A stretch of 64,000 nucleotides of DNA from Flavobacteriaceae bacterium UBA3356 (GCA_002360635.1 DEQW01000003.1:710019-774018), one strand, 5' to 3'. Shown: positions 24,432-35,883, counted from the stretch's first letter. Numbers and translations are program-made. The notes: generated by a model from the sequence alone, not told the origin.

Positions 24432-25697
24432 TTACTTGCCCTCCAACTCTGCCAATTGAGCTTTCATATCTTTAAACTTGGCATCTTCTCCTAATTGACT
24501 ATATATGTTCATTAACGTTCTAATAACTTCAACACCATCTGGACGTTGTTCTTTTGCTTTTTCTAAATAAGGAAGCACATCTCTATACATTTCCTGCCTT
24601 TTTTCTTTCAACTCTTCATATTTTACATTATCTGCACTTGAAGTTCCTAAGTTGTTCATTTCGTCAATGATTTCTTTTTCTCTTGAAAGTTTAATAACCG
24701 CAATATTGATTAAGGCTTCTGTATAATCAGGCTTTAATTCGATAGCTTTCTGATAATATTTAATTGCCTTTTCTTTTTCGCCTATCTCAGCATTACTAAC
24801 ACCTAAGTTAAAAAATGTTTCAGGGTTGTCTGGGGCCGTTTTGGCAATATTTTCCATTAACTGGCTATATTTTTGCTTGTCTCCCATTTTGTAAGCCATA
24901 TTTGCTTCAGCTTGCATTAAAGAAACATCATCTGGATTTTCCTTACGGGCTGTTGCCATAACTTCAGCAGCTTTGTCATCCTCACCGTTTTCAATATAGA
25001 TTAAGGTCATATTCCTTAGAATCTCACCCTTTCTAGAATCGGTCATTTTTTCTTCAGGTTTAATAAACTCACCTGCTTTAACCATTAAATCACGCTCAGA
25101 TTTTGAACCAAAGGTTTTAACCTCTCCAGTCTCTTTATTGGTAGCGACAAATTCTTTTGAAACACCAGTATAACCTATATCCATTAAAGTTTGGTAATAC
25201 TCCATAGCTGTTTTATAATCTTTTGCGTTTATAGCGTTTCCGGCAGCAAAATATAAATCTGAAGTATCTTTCTTGCTCACCATATAGCTATTGTACAGCT
25301 TATCAGCAGCCATATTAAATTTTTGTGCGTTTTGATCTTTAATGGCACTGTTAACTAATGCGGCACGCAGGTTTTTTTGAACAGCTGCCATTCTCTGGCC
25401 GTAGTCATCAACAGCATTCATCTCAACTGCTTTTAAATAAGCTTCAGATGCCACTTTCATTTTGTTAAGATCATCTCCGGCACTACCTGTGTATGCTTCA
25501 GCTTTTACAAGATGGTATTGAGCTTTAAGGTCATTATCTGCACTTGCAAGCTCAGCTTCAGCTTGCTTTAGCTGGGAGATTGCTTCGGTGTAATCATTGT
25601 CTTCTACTGCTCTTTCGGCTTTTCTTACTTCTCTTTTTTGTCCAAATGCTAAAACAGATATTGTTAATGCACCTGCTATTAAAATTTGCTTTTTCAT
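24432..25697 (-). CDS. exported tetratricopeptide-repeat protein
   Basis: The protein has 421 residues. The signal peptide is MKKQILIAGALTISVLAFGQ. The rest is mainly helical with repeated TPR-like units, for example DNDYTEAISQLKQAE near the start, NAKDYKTAMEYYQTLM mid-protein, and a canonical pair around PETFFNLGVSNAEIGEKEK and AIKYYQKAIELKPDYTEAL. It is probably a periplasmic scaffold. It lies 13 bases downstream of gyrA on the same strand, so it is likely cotranscribed with gyrA, an arrangement I recall as common in flavobacteria. There is no enzymatic motif. Confidence 0.85.
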   Translation of the reverse strand: MKKQILIAGALTISVLAFGQKREVRKAERAVEDNDYTEAISQLKQAEAELASADNDLKAQYHLVKAEAYTGSAGDDLNKMKVASEAYLKAVEMNAVDDYGQRMAAVQKNLRAALVNSAIKDQNAQKFNMAADKLYNSYMVSKKDTSDLYFAAGNAINAKDYKTAMEYYQTLMDIGYTGVSKEFVATNKETGEVKTFGSKSERDLMVKAGEFIKPEEKMTDSRKGEILRNMTLIYIENGEDDKAAEVMATARKENPDDVSLMQAEANMAYKMGDKQKYSQLMENIAKTAPDNPETFFNLGVSNAEIGEKEKAIKYYQKAIELKPDYTEALINIAVIKLSREKEIIDEMNNLGTSSADNVKYEELKEKRQEMYRDVLPYLEKAKEQRPDGVEVIRTLMNIYSQLGEDAKFKDMKAQLAELEGK

Positions 25698-25710
25698 TGT
25701 TTTTTAATTT

Positions 25711-28257
25711 TTATTCGTTGTTTTCGGTTTGTTCATCGTTAGTATCAAGAGTAGTGCCAGAATCGGTTTCCGTTTCTGCTGTCCCTTCTAAAGTTATATC
25801 TTCGTCGTCCATGTCTTCATCTTCATTCTTAACTTTAGCTACTGCAGCTATGGCATCGTCATCGCGCACTTTTATTAAGCGAACTCCTTGAGTGGCACGG
25901 CCCATAACTCGTAAATCTTCAACTGCCATACGAATGGCAATACCCGACTTATTGATAATCATTAGCCCGTCACTATCCGTTACGTTCTTGATTGCCACTA
26001 ATTTACCGGTTTTTTCGGTAATATTAATGGTTTTTACACCTTTTCCTCCTCTATTGGTAATTCTGTAATCATCTAAATCTGATCGTTTACCGTACCCTTT
26101 TTCTGAAACAACAAGGATATTGGATTCGTCATCATTAATCGCTACCATCCCTACTACTTCATCATCATCGCTGCCTAAACGAATACCGCGTACTCCTGAA
26201 GCATTACGACCCATAGGCCTGGTTTTCTCTTCTTCAAAACGAATGGCTTTACCAGACTTCACAGCAAGCATTACGTGGCTGTCGCCCCTAGTTAATTTTG
26301 CTTCTATGAGTTCGTCTCCTTCTTTAATGGTAATGGCATTAATACCGTTAGATCGTGGTCGTGAATATTGTTCTAAAGAGGTCTTTTTAACTTGGCCTTT
26401 TTTAGTTGCCATAATGACATAGCGGCTGTTGATGTACTCCTCATCTTTCAGGTCTTCCGTACAAATAAATGCTTTTAGTTTGTCATCTGGTTCAATATTA
26501 ATCAAGTTTTGAATCGCCCTTCCTTTAGACTGACGACTTCCTTCCGGAATTTCAAATACCCGCATCCAGTAACATTTTCCTTTTTGAGTGAAGAACAACA
26601 TATATTGGTGATTAGTACCAACAAAAAGATCTTCAAGGAAGTCTTCATTACGCGTAGAAGAGGCTTTAGAACCTACTCCTCCTCTATTTTGACGCTTATA
26701 TTCGGTTAACGAAGTCCTTTTAATATAACCTGCGTGAGAAATTGTGATAACAACTTGTTCGTCAGGGATCAAATCGGTAATGCTTACATCACCTCCTGCA
26801 TATTCAATTACCGAACGGCGTTCATCGCCGTATTTGTCGCGAATTTCTTGTAATTCTTCTTTAATAATTTCCATTCGGCGTTCTTCGTTTCCGAGAATTT
26901 CTTTGTAGCCTTCAATGGTTTTCATCAACTCATCGTATTCAGTACGAAGTTTATCTTGCTCCAGTCCTGTTAACTGGCGTAAGCGCATTTCAACAATAGC
27001 CCTTGCTTGAATTTCTGTCAATTCAAACCTATCAATTAATTTTTGGCGTGCTTCTTCTGTATTTGAAGAGGCTCTAATTAATGCAATTACTTCATCTATA
27101 TTGTCCGAAGCAATAATTAACCCTTCCAATATATGCGCCCGCTCTTCTGCTTTACGCAATAAATATTCTGTACGGCGCACCACTACTTCATGACGGTGGT
27201 CAACAAAATATTTTATAAGTTGTTTTAGGTTCAACAGTTCGGGCCTTCCTTTTACAAGCGCAATATTGTTTACACTGAAACTGGACTGAAGTGCTGTGAA
27301 TTTGTATAGCATGTTCAATACTATATTAGGAATTGCATCTCGTTTTAGGATATAAACGATTCGCATTCCATTCCTATCCGATTCATCACGGATATTTGAG
27401 ATTCCTTCAATTTTCTTGTCATTAACAAGATCGGCAGTTTTTTTAATCATATCTGCCTTGTTTACTTGATATGGAATTTCAGTAACAACTATACATTCCC
27501 GACCGTTAACCTCTTCAAATCCTGCCTTACCTCTCATAACCACTCGGCCACGACCTGTATGGAATGCTTCTTTAACACCTTCGTACCCATAAATTATTCC
27601 TCCAGTTGGAAAATCGGGAGCTTTAACGTGTTGCATAAGCCCATCGATGTCTATATCGTTGTTTTCAATATAGGCTATGGTTCCGTCAACAACTTCTGTT
27701 AAATTATGGGGAGGCATATTGGTGGCCATACCCACAGCAATACCAGAAGCACCATTGATCAATAATCCAGGAACACGGGTTGGTAGAACGGTAGGTTCTT
27801 CAAGGGTGTCGTCGAAATTTAATTGGTGGTCAACTGTTTCTTTATCAATATCGGCTAGCATATCTTCAGAAATCTTTCGCATACGCGCTTCTGTATAACG
27901 CATTGCCGCTGGACTATCGCCATCGATAGACCCAAAGTTACCTTGACCATCTACAAGCATATAGCGTAGGCTCCATTCTTGTGCCATACGCACCATGGCA
28001 TCGTAAACCGAAGTATCACCATGTGGGTGATATTTACCAAGGACCTCACCAACTATTCTTGCTGATTTTTTATGAGAAGTGTTAGACCTAACACCTAATT
28101 CGTGCATACCGAACAAAACCCTTCTGTGTACAGGCTTCATCCCGTCACGCACATCAGGAAGTGCACGTGACACAATGACCGACATTGAATAATCAATGTA
28201 GGCCGATTTCATTTCATCTTCAATGTTTATGGGAATTAATTTTTCACCTTCAGCCAT
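25711..28257 (-). CDS. gyrA: DNA gyrase subunit A
   Basis: The protein has 848 residues. The N-terminal winged-helix/tower domain contains [11 protein letters not shown], the quinolone-region motif [13 protein letters not shown] (Thr82 at the E. coli Ser83 position) and the DNA-cleaving Tyr121 ([10 protein letters not shown]). The C-terminal half is the six-bladed beta-pinwheel; the gyrase-box-like motif is QNRGGVGSK. The protein ends in a long acidic tail (about 40 residues of D, E, T). It works with GyrB to introduce negative supercoils. The start is the ATG at 28257. The gene is followed at 13 bases by the TPR gene. Confidence 0.97.
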   Translation of the reverse strand: MAEGEKLIPINIEDEMKSAYIDYSMSVIVSRALPDVRDGMKPVHRRVLFGMHELGVRSNTSHKKSARIVGEVLGKYHPHGDTSVYDAMVRMAQEWSLRYMLVDGQGNFGSIDGDSPAAMRYTEARMRKISEDMLADIDKETVDHQLNFDDTLEEPTVLPTRVPGLLINGASGIAVGMATNMPPHNLTEVVDGTIAYIENNDIDIDGLMQHVKAPDFPTGGIIYGYEGVKEAFHTGRGRVVMRGKAGFEEVNGRECIVVTEIPYQVNKADMIKKTADLVNDKKIEGISNIRDESDRNGMRIVYILKRDAIPNIVLNMLYKFTALQSSFSVNNIALVKGRPELLNLKQLIKYFVDHRHEVVVRRTEYLLRKAEERAHILEGLIIASDNIDEVIALIRASSNTEEARQKLIDRFELTEIQARAIVEMRLRQLTGLEQDKLRTEYDELMKTIEGYKEILGNEERRMEIIKEELQEIRDKYGDERRSVIEYAGGDVSITDLIPDEQVVITISHAGYIKRTSLTEYKRQNRGGVGSKASSTRNEDFLEDLFVGTNHQYMLFFTQKGKCYWMRVFEIPEGSRQSKGRAIQNLINIEPDDKLKAFICTEDLKDEEYINSRYVIMATKKGQVKKTSLEQYSRPRSNGINAITIKEGDELIEAKLTRGDSHVMLAVKSGKAIRFEEEKTRPMGRNASGVRGIRLGSDDDEVVGMVAINDDESNILVVSEKGYGKRSDLDDYRITNRGGKGVKTINITEKTGKLVAIKNVTDSDGLMIINKSGIAIRMAVEDLRVMGRATQGVRLIKVRDDDAIAAVAKVKNEDEDMDDEDITLEGTAETETDSGTTLDTNDEQTENNE

Positions 28258-28367
28258 AAAATATATAGTTTAATTTTACTTTTAATCTTAACGAGCAATA
28301 TACACTATTTTCAAGCTTTTTAGAAGCATTTTGAAGGCTATTATTCACTATTTTATTAACATATTTT

Positions 28368-28391
28368 ATAGTTAAAATAGTTAATAACTAT
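28368..28391. repeat. tandem/palindromic AT-rich repeat between gyrA and clpC
   Basis: ATAGTTAA occurs at 28368-28375 and again at 28377-28384. The second copy is half of a palindrome ATAGTTA-A-TAACTAT (28377-28391). It lies in the 259-base divergent gap between gyrA and clpC, which holds no gene. It may be an operator or a low-melting region. Confidence 0.45.
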
Positions 28392-28516
28392 ACCAACTTA
28401 GTCTTTGATATTAGTAAGTTTTTTCGTCCTTTTACTACTACACTCTTAAATAAGGTATAATATTTGTCGTACTAAGGGTAATTTAGTATTTTTAGAAGTA
28501 TAAGGAATATAGATAT

Positions 28517-31072
28517 ATGGATGATAATTTTTCACCGAGAGTAAAAGATGTAATTGCTTACAGTAAAGAAGAAGCATTGCGATTAGGCCACGATTTTATA
28601 GGCACAGAACATTTAATGTTAGGCCTATTACGCGATGGCAATGGCAAAGCTGTTTCTATTTTGAGCGCACTGGATATAGATTTAAACCACTTGAGAAGAA
28701 AGGTTGAAATACTAAGCCCGGCCAACCCAAATACCGAAAGCAATACAAATGATAAAAAAAACCTGCATTTAACCCGTCAAGCAGAACGTGCTCTAAAAAC
28801 AACTTTTTTAGAAGCAAAACTGTTTCAGAGCGCTTCCATCAACACAGCACATTTGCTGTTGTGCATTCTCCGTAACGAGAACGATCCCACAACCAAATTA
28901 TTGATAAAGATGAAAGTAGACTATGACGGCGTTAAAGATCAATTTAAAGTAATGATGTCAAACGATGAAGATTTTATAGACAGCCCCAGTGCCGAGTCAT
29001 TCCCTAGCGATGATGACGCTTCTGCATCTAGTGGTGGCAACAAAGAAAACCTTTTTACAGGTAGCGGTGCAAAAGGGAATAAAAAGTCCAAAACCCCAGT
29101 TTTAGACAACTTTGGTAGGGATTTAACGGCAATGGCCGAAGACGACAAACTAGATCCAGTAGTAGGCCGGGAAAACGAAATACAACGGGTATCACAGATA
29201 CTTAGTAGAAGAAAAAAGAACAACCCATTATTGATTGGGGAACCTGGTGTTGGTAAAAGTGCTATTGCCGAAGGGTTGGCACTTCGTATCATTCAACGAA
29301 AAGTTTCTCGGATTTTATACGATAAGAGGGTAGTTACGTTAGATCTAGCAAGCTTGGTAGCTGGCACAAAATACCGAGGTCAGTTTGAAGAACGTATGAA
29401 AGCCGTAATGAACGAGCTTGAAAAGAACGATGATATCATACTGTTTATTGATGAAATCCACACTATTGTAGGTGCCGGTGGCGCCACAGGTTCGTTGGAT
29501 GCTTCTAATATGTTTAAACCGGCGTTAGCACGTGGGGAAATTCAATGTATAGGTGCTACTACGTTAGACGAATACCGCCAACACATCGAAAAAGATGGTG
29601 CCTTAGAGCGACGTTTTCAAAAAGTAATTGTTGAGCCGACAAGCATTGACGAAACACTAGAGATTCTTAAAAACATTAAAGATAAGTACGAGTCTCACCA
29701 CAATGTTCAATATACTGACGAAGCGTTAGAAGCTTGTGTGAAATTGACCAACAGATATATGACCGAACGTTTTCTTCCAGACAAAGCTATTGATGCTCTA
29801 GATGAAGCAGGGTCGCGAGTGCATATTACTAACATAAATGTGCCTAAGAAAATTCTGAAGATAGAAGCAAAATTAGAAGAGGTACGTGAGCTTAAAAACT
29901 CAGTAGTTAAAAAGCAAAAATATGAAGAAGCCGCTAAGCTTCGTGATGATGAAAAGAACCTTGAAAAAGAATTAGCTACTGAACAAGAAATTTGGGAGAA
30001 AGAATCGAAACTTCATAAAGAGACGGTAGATGAAGAAAATGTAGCTGAAGTTGTTTCTATGATGACAGGTATTCCTGTAAGTCGTATCGCACAGACCGAA
30101 AGCAATAAACTAGCTGCTCTACCCGACCGAATTAAAGGAAAGGTAATTGGTCAGGACGAAGCCGTAAGCAAAGTAGTAAAAGCAATACAACGTAACAGAG
30201 CTGGATTAAAAGACCCCAACAAACCAATTGGTTCGTTTATTTTCCTAGGACAAACCGGTGTTGGTAAAACCCAATTGGCAAAAGTATTGGCGAGCGAATT
30301 ATTTGATTCGGAAAATGCATTGGTCCGTATCGATATGAGTGAGTATATGGAAAAATTTTCTGTGTCCCGTCTTATTGGTGCACCTCCAGGATATGTTGGG
30401 TATGAAGAAGGTGGACAGTTAACTGAAAAAATACGCCGTAAGCCTTATGCAGTTGTATTGTTAGATGAAATTGAAAAAGCGCATCCAGATGTATTTAATA
30501 TGCTTTTACAAGTATTGGACGATGGTTATTTAACCGATAGTTTAGGTCGTAAAATAGATTTCAGAAACACTATAATTATTATGACATCTAACATTGGTGC
30601 CCGTAAGTTGAAAGACTTTGGCCAAGGTGTTGGTTTTGGTACTGCAGCACGAGAAAATCAAGCAGATGCAAATGCTAAGAGTATCATTCAAAACGCCTTA
30701 AAAAAGGCTTTTGCCCCAGAGTTTTTAAACCGTGTGGACGATGTGATGGTATTTAACGCGCTTGACAAAGAAGATATTCATAAAATAATCGACATTGAGC
30801 TAGAAAAGCTTTTTGTGCGCATTTCAGATCTAGGTTATAAATTAACGCTTACTAAAAAAGCTAAAGATTACATAGCCGATAAAGGGTTTGATAAGGAGTA
30901 TGGTGCACGCCCACTTAAAAGGGCAATACAAAAGTATATTGAAGATGCTTTAGCCGAAGAGATAATTAACTCAAACCTTCAAGAAGGTGATAGTATCACC
31001 ATGGATTTTGATGATAAAAAGGAAGAACTTACCATCAAAATCAAGAAACAAAAAAAGACTACGGAGTCTTAA
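28517..31072 (+). CDS. clpC: ATP-dependent Clp protease ATP-binding subunit ClpC
   Basis: The protein has 851 residues. Two Clp-N repeats lie at about 1-145, followed by a Ser/Asp-rich linker (about 150-190). The D1 AAA+ module has Walker A GEPGVGKS at 241-248 and Walker [13 protein letters not shown]-like coiled M-domain is seen around [19 protein letters not shown]. The D2 module has Walker A GQTGVGKT and Walker [14 protein letters not shown], and the C-terminal D2 small domain has [10 protein letters not shown]. The ClpP-docking loop is GVGFG. It unfolds substrates for ClpP. The gene is monocistronic, with a terminator just downstream, and is divergent from gyrA. Confidence 0.95.
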   Translation: MDDNFSPRVKDVIAYSKEEALRLGHDFIGTEHLMLGLLRDGNGKAVSILSALDIDLNHLRRKVEILSPANPNTESNTNDKKNLHLTRQAERALKTTFLEAKLFQSASINTAHLLLCILRNENDPTTKLLIKMKVDYDGVKDQFKVMMSNDEDFIDSPSAESFPSDDDASASSGGNKENLFTGSGAKGNKKSKTPVLDNFGRDLTAMAEDDKLDPVVGRENEIQRVSQILSRRKKNNPLLIGEPGVGKSAIAEGLALRIIQRKVSRILYDKRVVTLDLASLVAGTKYRGQFEERMKAVMNELEKNDDIILFIDEIHTIVGAGGATGSLDASNMFKPALARGEIQCIGATTLDEYRQHIEKDGALERRFQKVIVEPTSIDETLEILKNIKDKYESHHNVQYTDEALEACVKLTNRYMTERFLPDKAIDALDEAGSRVHITNINVPKKILKIEAKLEEVRELKNSVVKKQKYEEAAKLRDDEKNLEKELATEQEIWEKESKLHKETVDEENVAEVVSMMTGIPVSRIAQTESNKLAALPDRIKGKVIGQDEAVSKVVKAIQRNRAGLKDPNKPIGSFIFLGQTGVGKTQLAKVLASELFDSENALVRIDMSEYMEKFSVSRLIGAPPGYVGYEEGGQLTEKIRRKPYAVVLLDEIEKAHPDVFNMLLQVLDDGYLTDSLGRKIDFRNTIIIMTSNIGARKLKDFGQGVGFGTAARENQADANAKSIIQNALKKAFAPEFLNRVDDVMVFNALDKEDIHKIIDIELEKLFVRISDLGYKLTLTKKAKDYIADKGFDKEYGARPLKRAIQKYIEDALAEEIINSNLQEGDSITMDFDDKKEELTIKIKKQKKTTES

Positions 31073-31093
31073 TAAATTTATTATAAATTAAAG

Positions 31094-31130
31094 AACCGTG
31101 TTTGCTAAGTTGTAAGCACGGTTTTTTTTT
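31094..31130 (+). terminator. intrinsic terminator of clpC
   Basis: AACCGTG (31094-31100) pairs with CACGGTT (31117-31123), extended by TT/AA pairs, and is followed by a run of nine T. It lies between clpC and the next small gene. Confidence 0.85.
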
Positions 31131-31164
31131 GTACTTTTATAGAGCCTTCATTTTAAACCTATTT

Positions 31165-31548
31165 ATGATTACTAAAATTACCTATCCTTTTGGGACAGCA
31201 GAAATTCACGAAACCTATGTGATTCTAGTAATGAATGAAGGTATTACAGTAAAACCAGAATACAATGATATTTTATTGAACATATCAACAAAATATTATG
31301 CCAATAAAAAATTTGGTTACATAACACATCGAATCAATTCCTACTCTGTAGATCCTAGGGTTTATTTTGAAACTTCAAAAATTAAAAACCTGGTAGCTTT
31401 TGCAGTTGTTTCAGAGAAAAACATTAAAGCTGCAACCACTGAAGTTGAAAAAATATTTTTAAAACAACCTTTAAAACATTTTAAAACTATAAAAGAAGCT
31501 GAAAACTGGATAAATTCCGTGGTTGAAAATTCAACATTTTTAAATTAA
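31165..31548 (+). CDS. small STAS/SpoIIAA-like protein (paralogue 1)
   Basis: The protein has 127 residues from the ATG at 31165. The open frame reaches back to 31102 but would cross the clpC terminator, so that longer start is rejected. The alternating strand-helix pattern (TAEIHETYVILVMNEGI, a helix, FGYITHRINSYSVDP, LVAFAVVSEK, a terminal helix) is what STAS/SEC14-type small domains show. The motif EIHE-x-YVI...EG, the R-x-N-x-Y-x-V-x-P motif and the C-terminal F-T-x-EE/EAE-W element recur in the two genes at 45866 and 46379, so the three form a paralogous family. The function is unknown; STAS domains usually mediate protein interaction. Its stop overlaps the hutH stop by 4 bases. Confidence 0.7.
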   Translation: MITKITYPFGTAEIHETYVILVMNEGITVKPEYNDILLNISTKYYANKKFGYITHRINSYSVDPRVYFETSKIKNLVAFAVVSEKNIKAATTEVEKIFLKQPLKHFKTIKEAENWINSVVENSTFLN

Positions 31549-33056
31549 TTGAACACCAAATCTTCGTCAATTGTGAAGCTTTGTAAGAAAGCGACCGAAG
31601 CGTGAATGTCATTCGCTAATACCCTATCCTCTTCAACAAAAGGCGCTGTTTTTCTGAAAGATTCTAATAACGACTCTAGCAAGGGTGATGTTTTTTTGGG
31701 TTTTCTAAATTCAATCGCTTGCGAAGCATTGAGCAGCTCGATAGCGAGTATGGTTTCTAAATTATCAACAATACGTAACGCTTTTGTTGCTGCATTGGCA
31801 CCCATGCTCACATGATCTTCTTGCCCATTTGAGGATACAATAGAATCGACCGAAGCGGGTGTTGCTAATTGTTTATTTTGGCTTACAATACTCGCCGCAG
31901 TGTATTGTGGAATCATAAAACCACTGTTCAAGCCTGGATTGTTTACTAAAAAATCTGGAAGTCCTCGTAAACCAGAGACCAATTGGTAAGTTCGCCGCTC
32001 ACTAATGTTGCCCAATTCAGCAAAAGAAATACTTAGGTAGTCTAACGCTAAAGCCAAAGGTTGCCCATGAAAATTCCCGCCAGAAATTATTTTATCTTCA
32101 GAAATAAAAATATTAGGGTTATCTGTAACCGAATTTATTTCGGTTTTAAACGTTTTATGCACAAACTTTAATGTATCCTTTGTTGCTCCGTGAACCTGAG
32201 GGATACACCGAAAAGAATACGGGTCTTGTACATTCTTTTTTTCGTTTGCCCCTATTTCACTTCCATCCAAAAATTCTCGTATCCTTTCAGCTGTTTTAAT
32301 TTGTCCTGCGTGAGGACGAACCAAATGCACCAAGGGATCAAACGGACTCATGTTACAGTCAAAAGCGTCAACTGATAGTGAGCCAATCATATCAGCTAAG
32401 TAAGAAAGTTTATAACTTTTCAATAAAAGATGGATACCATACGCACTCATAAACTGGGTTCCATTTAATAAGGCTAAGCCTTCTTTTGCTTCAAGTGTAA
32501 TAGGCTGAATATCTAATTTTTTGAGTACTTTTTCTGAAGTTACTCGTTCACCTTCATGATATACCTCCCCTTTTCCTATTAATGGTAATGCCAAATGTGC
32601 CAAGGGCGCCAAATCACCAGAAGCGCCTAAACTACCTTGTGTGTATATAACAGGTAGTATGTCATTGTTATAAAAATAGATGAGTCTTTCTACGGTTTGC
32701 AGCTGTACACCACTGTATCCGTAACTTAACGATTGTATTTTTAGAAGTAGCATTAACCTAACAATAGGTTCAGGAACAAGTTCGCCTGTACCACAAGCGT
32801 GAGACATTACTAGGTTTTCCTGTAACTTGGATAAGTTTTCTGTTGATATTTCAACGTTACATAAGGAACCAAAACCTGTATTAATTCCATAAATTGGCGT
32901 TTTATTATTCTCAATTTTGGTATTAAGAAACTGTTTTGATTTTTTTATATTCAATAAAGCCTCATCAGATAATTCAATTTTTTTATTGGTAGTAATGATG
33001 GCATGCAATACAGGTAGATCAAGTAGCTCACTGCTTATATAATGTGTTTCTTGCAT
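31545..33056 (-). CDS. hutH: histidine ammonia-lyase
   Basis: The protein has 503 residues from the ATG at 33056 (MQETHYISSEL); the open frame extends 28 codons further into the nnr gene but that part is Lys/Arg-rich and unlike the family. The MIO-forming Ala-Ser-Gly is at 145-147 (GSLGASGDLAPLAHL). Other family motifs are INTGFGSLCNVEI, GNFHGQPLALALD, GFMIPQYTAAS and QEDHVSMG. It deaminates histidine to urocanate. No hutU, hutI or hutG genes are adjacent, so the rest of the pathway is elsewhere or this lyase serves another substrate. It follows nnr closely on the same strand. Confidence 0.93.
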   Translation of the reverse strand: MQETHYISSELLDLPVLHAIITTNKKIELSDEALLNIKKSKQFLNTKIENNKTPIYGINTGFGSLCNVEISTENLSKLQENLVMSHACGTGELVPEPIVRLMLLLKIQSLSYGYSGVQLQTVERLIYFYNNDILPVIYTQGSLGASGDLAPLAHLALPLIGKGEVYHEGERVTSEKVLKKLDIQPITLEAKEGLALLNGTQFMSAYGIHLLLKSYKLSYLADMIGSLSVDAFDCNMSPFDPLVHLVRPHAGQIKTAERIREFLDGSEIGANEKKNVQDPYSFRCIPQVHGATKDTLKFVHKTFKTEINSVTDNPNIFISEDKIISGGNFHGQPLALALDYLSISFAELGNISERRTYQLVSGLRGLPDFLVNNPGLNSGFMIPQYTAASIVSQNKQLATPASVDSIVSSNGQEDHVSMGANAATKALRIVDNLETILAIELLNASQAIEFRKPKKTSPLLESLLESFRKTAPFVEEDRVLANDIHASVAFLQSFTIDEDLVFN

Positions 33057-33090
33057 AATAGTGGTAGGTTGTAAAGCGCAAAAATAGCAA

Positions 33091-34680
33091 TTATTTACTC
33101 TTTTTCTCTTTTTCTGAGGTTTCCTTTTCAGGTTGTTCAAACAAACTCATGTAAGCATTACCAATATTATCGATAATATCACTAGCTATAACGGCTTCAT
33201 AACCCAGGGTTTGTGAAGCAATGGCTCCAGCAGACCCGTGTAAGTATACACCAAAAACAGCCGATAACAAAGGATCGTACCCTTGTGAAAGCAAACCTGT
33301 AAGTAATCCGCTCAATATATCGCCACTGCCAGCAGTAGCCATTCCAGGATTTCCGGTGGTATTTATATAGAGTTTATCTTCAAAAGCAATAACAGTGTGT
33401 GCACCTTTTATTAAAAGCACAACCTCGTGTTTTTTAGAAAAGGCTTTAACTTTTTTCAATTTATCATAATCATCTGTCCAGCCCCCTATCAACCGTTTCA
33501 GTTCGCCAGGATGTGGTGTTAAAATAGCGTGCTTAGGAATCACCTTGATCAATTTTTTATTCTCAGATATACAATTCAATGCATCGGCATCAATAACCAT
33601 TGGAGATTCGGTGTTTTTAAAAAGGGTTTCTAAGGCAGTAACCGTTTCAGGCTCTTTTCCGATACCCATACCTACGCCAATAGCCGATGGAATAAAATCA
33701 CAATCAATCTTGCTAATAAATTTGTTTTGCTTATCGGTAATGGTCATCGCTTCGGGCAAAGCAGTTTGTACAATATTATATCCACATTCTGGAACAAATA
33801 CCGAAACAAGTCCTGCACCAATTTTAAAAGCGGCTTTGGCACTCAATACAGCAGCACCTATTTTTCCATAGCTTCCTGCTACGATTAAGGAATGCCCATA
33901 TGTGCCTTTGTGATCAAATGCTTGTCGGGGTCTATAAAACTGTTGTGCTTGCTGTTTTCCTATTAATTGTGCCAGCGGTTCGGTTTTGTGAAGGTATTCT
34001 GGGTCTAGGCCAATGTCAATAATATCGAAAAAAGGAACAAATTTCCCAGTTTCTGGTAAAAAGAATGACAGCTTAGGTGCTTGAAAGGTTAACGTATGGT
34101 TAGCTTTTACCACAGCTTCGGTGTCTTCCAAAGCTTGATTTGCATAGAGACCACTAGGAATATCAATGGCTAAAGTAAATGCCTCGCTAGCATTTATATG
34201 TTGTATCAACGGTTTTAACCAACCTTCTGGCGGACGATTAAGGCCAATGCCAAATAAGGAATCAATGATAATGTCCTGATTATTAATTTCGGGGAAATCC
34301 TCTTCCGAAGTCATTAATTTAGGCCACTTATTTGTAATTTCCTTAATGCGGTCGTAGTTTATTAAAAAACATTTAGAACGCTTATCGGTAAAATTGGCAA
34401 TGTATATATGTACGTTGTACCCTTTTTCAATAAGCAATCTTCCAACTACCAATCCATCACCGCCATTATTGCCAATACCACAAAAAATATGGATGGGAAC
34501 TTTAGCACCTTGTAAACGTTGATGCAGCCAGTTAAACACTTGTGTTCCGGCGTGCTCCATTAAATCTAATGAGGTGATATTGTGCTTTTTGGTTGTGGCT
34601 TTATCGGCTTCGCTTAGTTGTTTTGCTGAAAATATTTTCACGAGGGTATGTTTTTTTAATTTTTCTTTAAAGATACTCAT
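33091..34680 (-). CDS. nnr: bifunctional NAD(P)HX epimerase/dehydratase (Nnr/YjeF)
   Basis: The protein has 529 residues. The N-terminal YjeF_N epimerase domain (about 14-225) has IFSAKQLSEAD, HAGTQVF and CGIGNNGGDGLVVGRLL. The C-terminal ADP/ATP-dependent dehydratase (about 235-515) has the HKGTYGHSLIVAGSYGKIGAA loop, LTPHPGELKRL and the catalytic NTTGNPGMATAGSGDILSG. It repairs hydrated NAD(P)H. The first ATG is at 34680, but the GTG at 34641 (VKIFSAKQL) is where family members usually begin, so 34641 may be the true start. The C-terminus has a short charged Lys/Glu tail. The 3' end runs close to the hutH start. Confidence 0.93.
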   Translation of the reverse strand: MSIFKEKLKKHTLVKIFSAKQLSEADKATTKKHNITSLDLMEHAGTQVFNWLHQRLQGAKVPIHIFCGIGNNGGDGLVVGRLLIEKGYNVHIYIANFTDKRSKCFLINYDRIKEITNKWPKLMTSEEDFPEINNQDIIIDSLFGIGLNRPPEGWLKPLIQHINASEAFTLAIDIPSGLYANQALEDTEAVVKANHTLTFQAPKLSFFLPETGKFVPFFDIIDIGLDPEYLHKTEPLAQLIGKQQAQQFYRPRQAFDHKGTYGHSLIVAGSYGKIGAAVLSAKAAFKIGAGLVSVFVPECGYNIVQTALPEAMTITDKQNKFISKIDCDFIPSAIGVGMGIGKEPETVTALETLFKNTESPMVIDADALNCISENKKLIKVIPKHAILTPHPGELKRLIGGWTDDYDKLKKVKAFSKKHEVVLLIKGAHTVIAFEDKLYINTTGNPGMATAGSGDILSGLLTGLLSQGYDPLLSAVFGVYLHGSAGAIASQTLGYEAVIASDIIDNIGNAYMSLFEQPEKETSEKEKKSK

Positions 34681-34773
34681 TGTGTCAATAAAGACAAGGA
34701 GTACCCGTTCTATTTCAAGTTTAGAATGTTGAAAACAAACAATTAAATAGTTCGTTAGCTTATTTAGATGTAA

Positions 34774-34781
34774 TACATTTG
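34774..34781 (+). promoter_or_regulatory. predicted -7 element for the gcvT operon
   Basis: TACATTTG matches TANNTTTG exactly, as in the tRNA operon promoter. The -33 box is not obvious. Transcription would begin about 12-14 bases before the ATG at 34800, which leaves no room for a glycine riboswitch. Confidence 0.5.
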
Positions 34782-34799
34782 CGAAAAATAATTTTTACA

Positions 34800-35882
34800 A
34801 TGAAAAACACAGCACTTTCACATATACATGAGCAATTAGGGGCTAAAATGGTTCCATTTGCTGGATATAATATGCCTGTCTCTTATGAAGGCGTTACTAT
34901 TGAACACGAAAACGTTCGTAACAACCTTGGGGTTTTTGATGTTTCGCATATGGGTGAATTTTTAGTATTAGGCCCTAATGCGTTGGATCTGATTCAAAAA
35001 ATAACAAGTAATGATGCTTCAAAAGTAGTTGACAATCAAGCACAGTACACGTGTATGCCAAATGAGAAAGGTGGCCTTGTGGACGACTTGATTATTTACC
35101 GTTTTAATGCTGAAAAGTGGTTGTTGGTTGTAAATGCTTCGAACATTCAAAAAGATTGGGATTGGATTGCTTCTCACAACACGATGAATGCTGAACTGCG
35201 GGATATTTCTGAAGATTATTCTTTGCTTGCCATTCAAGGACCGAAAGCTGTGGAAGCAATGCAGTCCATTACTTCGGAAGATTTAAGTGCTATAAAGTTT
35301 TATAATTTTAAAGTTTCGGACTTTGCAGGAATTGAACATGTTATTATTAGCGCAACGGGATATACCGGAAGCGGCGGATTTGAAATCTATTGTAAAAATA
35401 CCGAAGTAGAACAAATTTGGAGTAAAGTGATGGAGGCTGGAGCCGATTTTGGCATTAAGCCCATAGGTTTAGCAGCAAGAGATACGCTTCGGCTTGAAAT
35501 GGGCTTTTGTCTATACGGAAACGATATTGACAACACCACCTCGCCTATTGAAGCAGGTTTGGGTTGGATTACGAAGTTTAATAATGAGTTTATAAATTCC
35601 GAAGCACTTCAAAAACAAAAAGAAGAAGGGGTTACCCGAAAGTTAATTGGTTTTGAACTTAACGAGCGTGGTATTCCCCGTCAAGGATACGATATCGTAG
35701 ATGCTAAAGGAATTAAAATTGGTCACGTTACTAGCGGAACTATGTCTCCTTCCCTAAATAAAGGGATAGGTTTAGGCTATGTTGGTAAAGAGCACAGTAA
35801 ATTAGGAACCGAAATTTATATACAAGTACGTAAAAAAGCCATTCCTGCTACAATCGTAAAGCCACCATTTTATAAAAAATAA
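34800..35882 (+). CDS. gcvT: glycine cleavage system aminomethyltransferase (T-protein)
   Basis: The protein has 360 residues from the ATG at 34800 ([26 protein letters not shown]); the frame continues 7 codons further upstream into the promoter region, so I reject that start. Folate-binding and catalytic motifs are [70 protein letters not shown] and [19 protein letters not shown], all at normal positions. It transfers the methylene group of aminomethylated GcvH to tetrahydrofolate. gcvH and gcvP are not in the window. The glutaminase gene begins one base after its stop codon. Confidence 0.96.
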   Translation: MKNTALSHIHEQLGAKMVPFAGYNMPVSYEGVTIEHENVRNNLGVFDVSHMGEFLVLGPNALDLIQKITSNDASKVVDNQAQYTCMPNEKGGLVDDLIIYRFNAEKWLLVVNASNIQKDWDWIASHNTMNAELRDISEDYSLLAIQGPKAVEAMQSITSEDLSAIKFYNFKVSDFAGIEHVIISATGYTGSGGFEIYCKNTEVEQIWSKVMEAGADFGIKPIGLAARDTLRLEMGFCLYGNDIDNTTSPIEAGLGWITKFNNEFINSEALQKQKEEGVTRKLIGFELNERGIPRQGYDIVDAKGIKIGHVTSGTMSPSLNKGIGLGYVGKEHSKLGTEIYIQVRKKAIPATIVKPPFYKK

Positions 35883-35883
35883 G

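Noticed and set aside
25711..28257. GyrA Thr82 as a quinolone-resistance mutation
   Set aside because: Thr at this position is, as I recall, the normal state in flavobacteria such as F. psychrophilum, where resistance comes from changing it. No resistance claim is justified.
31102..31164. Longer N-terminus (MLSCKHGFF...) for the small gene after clpC
   Set aside because: It would translate through the clpC terminator hairpin and T-run; the ATG at 31165 gives a protein that aligns with its two paralogues.
34681..34799. Glycine riboswitch ahead of gcvT
   Set aside because: The predicted transcript start leaves only about 13 bases and no aptamer-like stems are visible.
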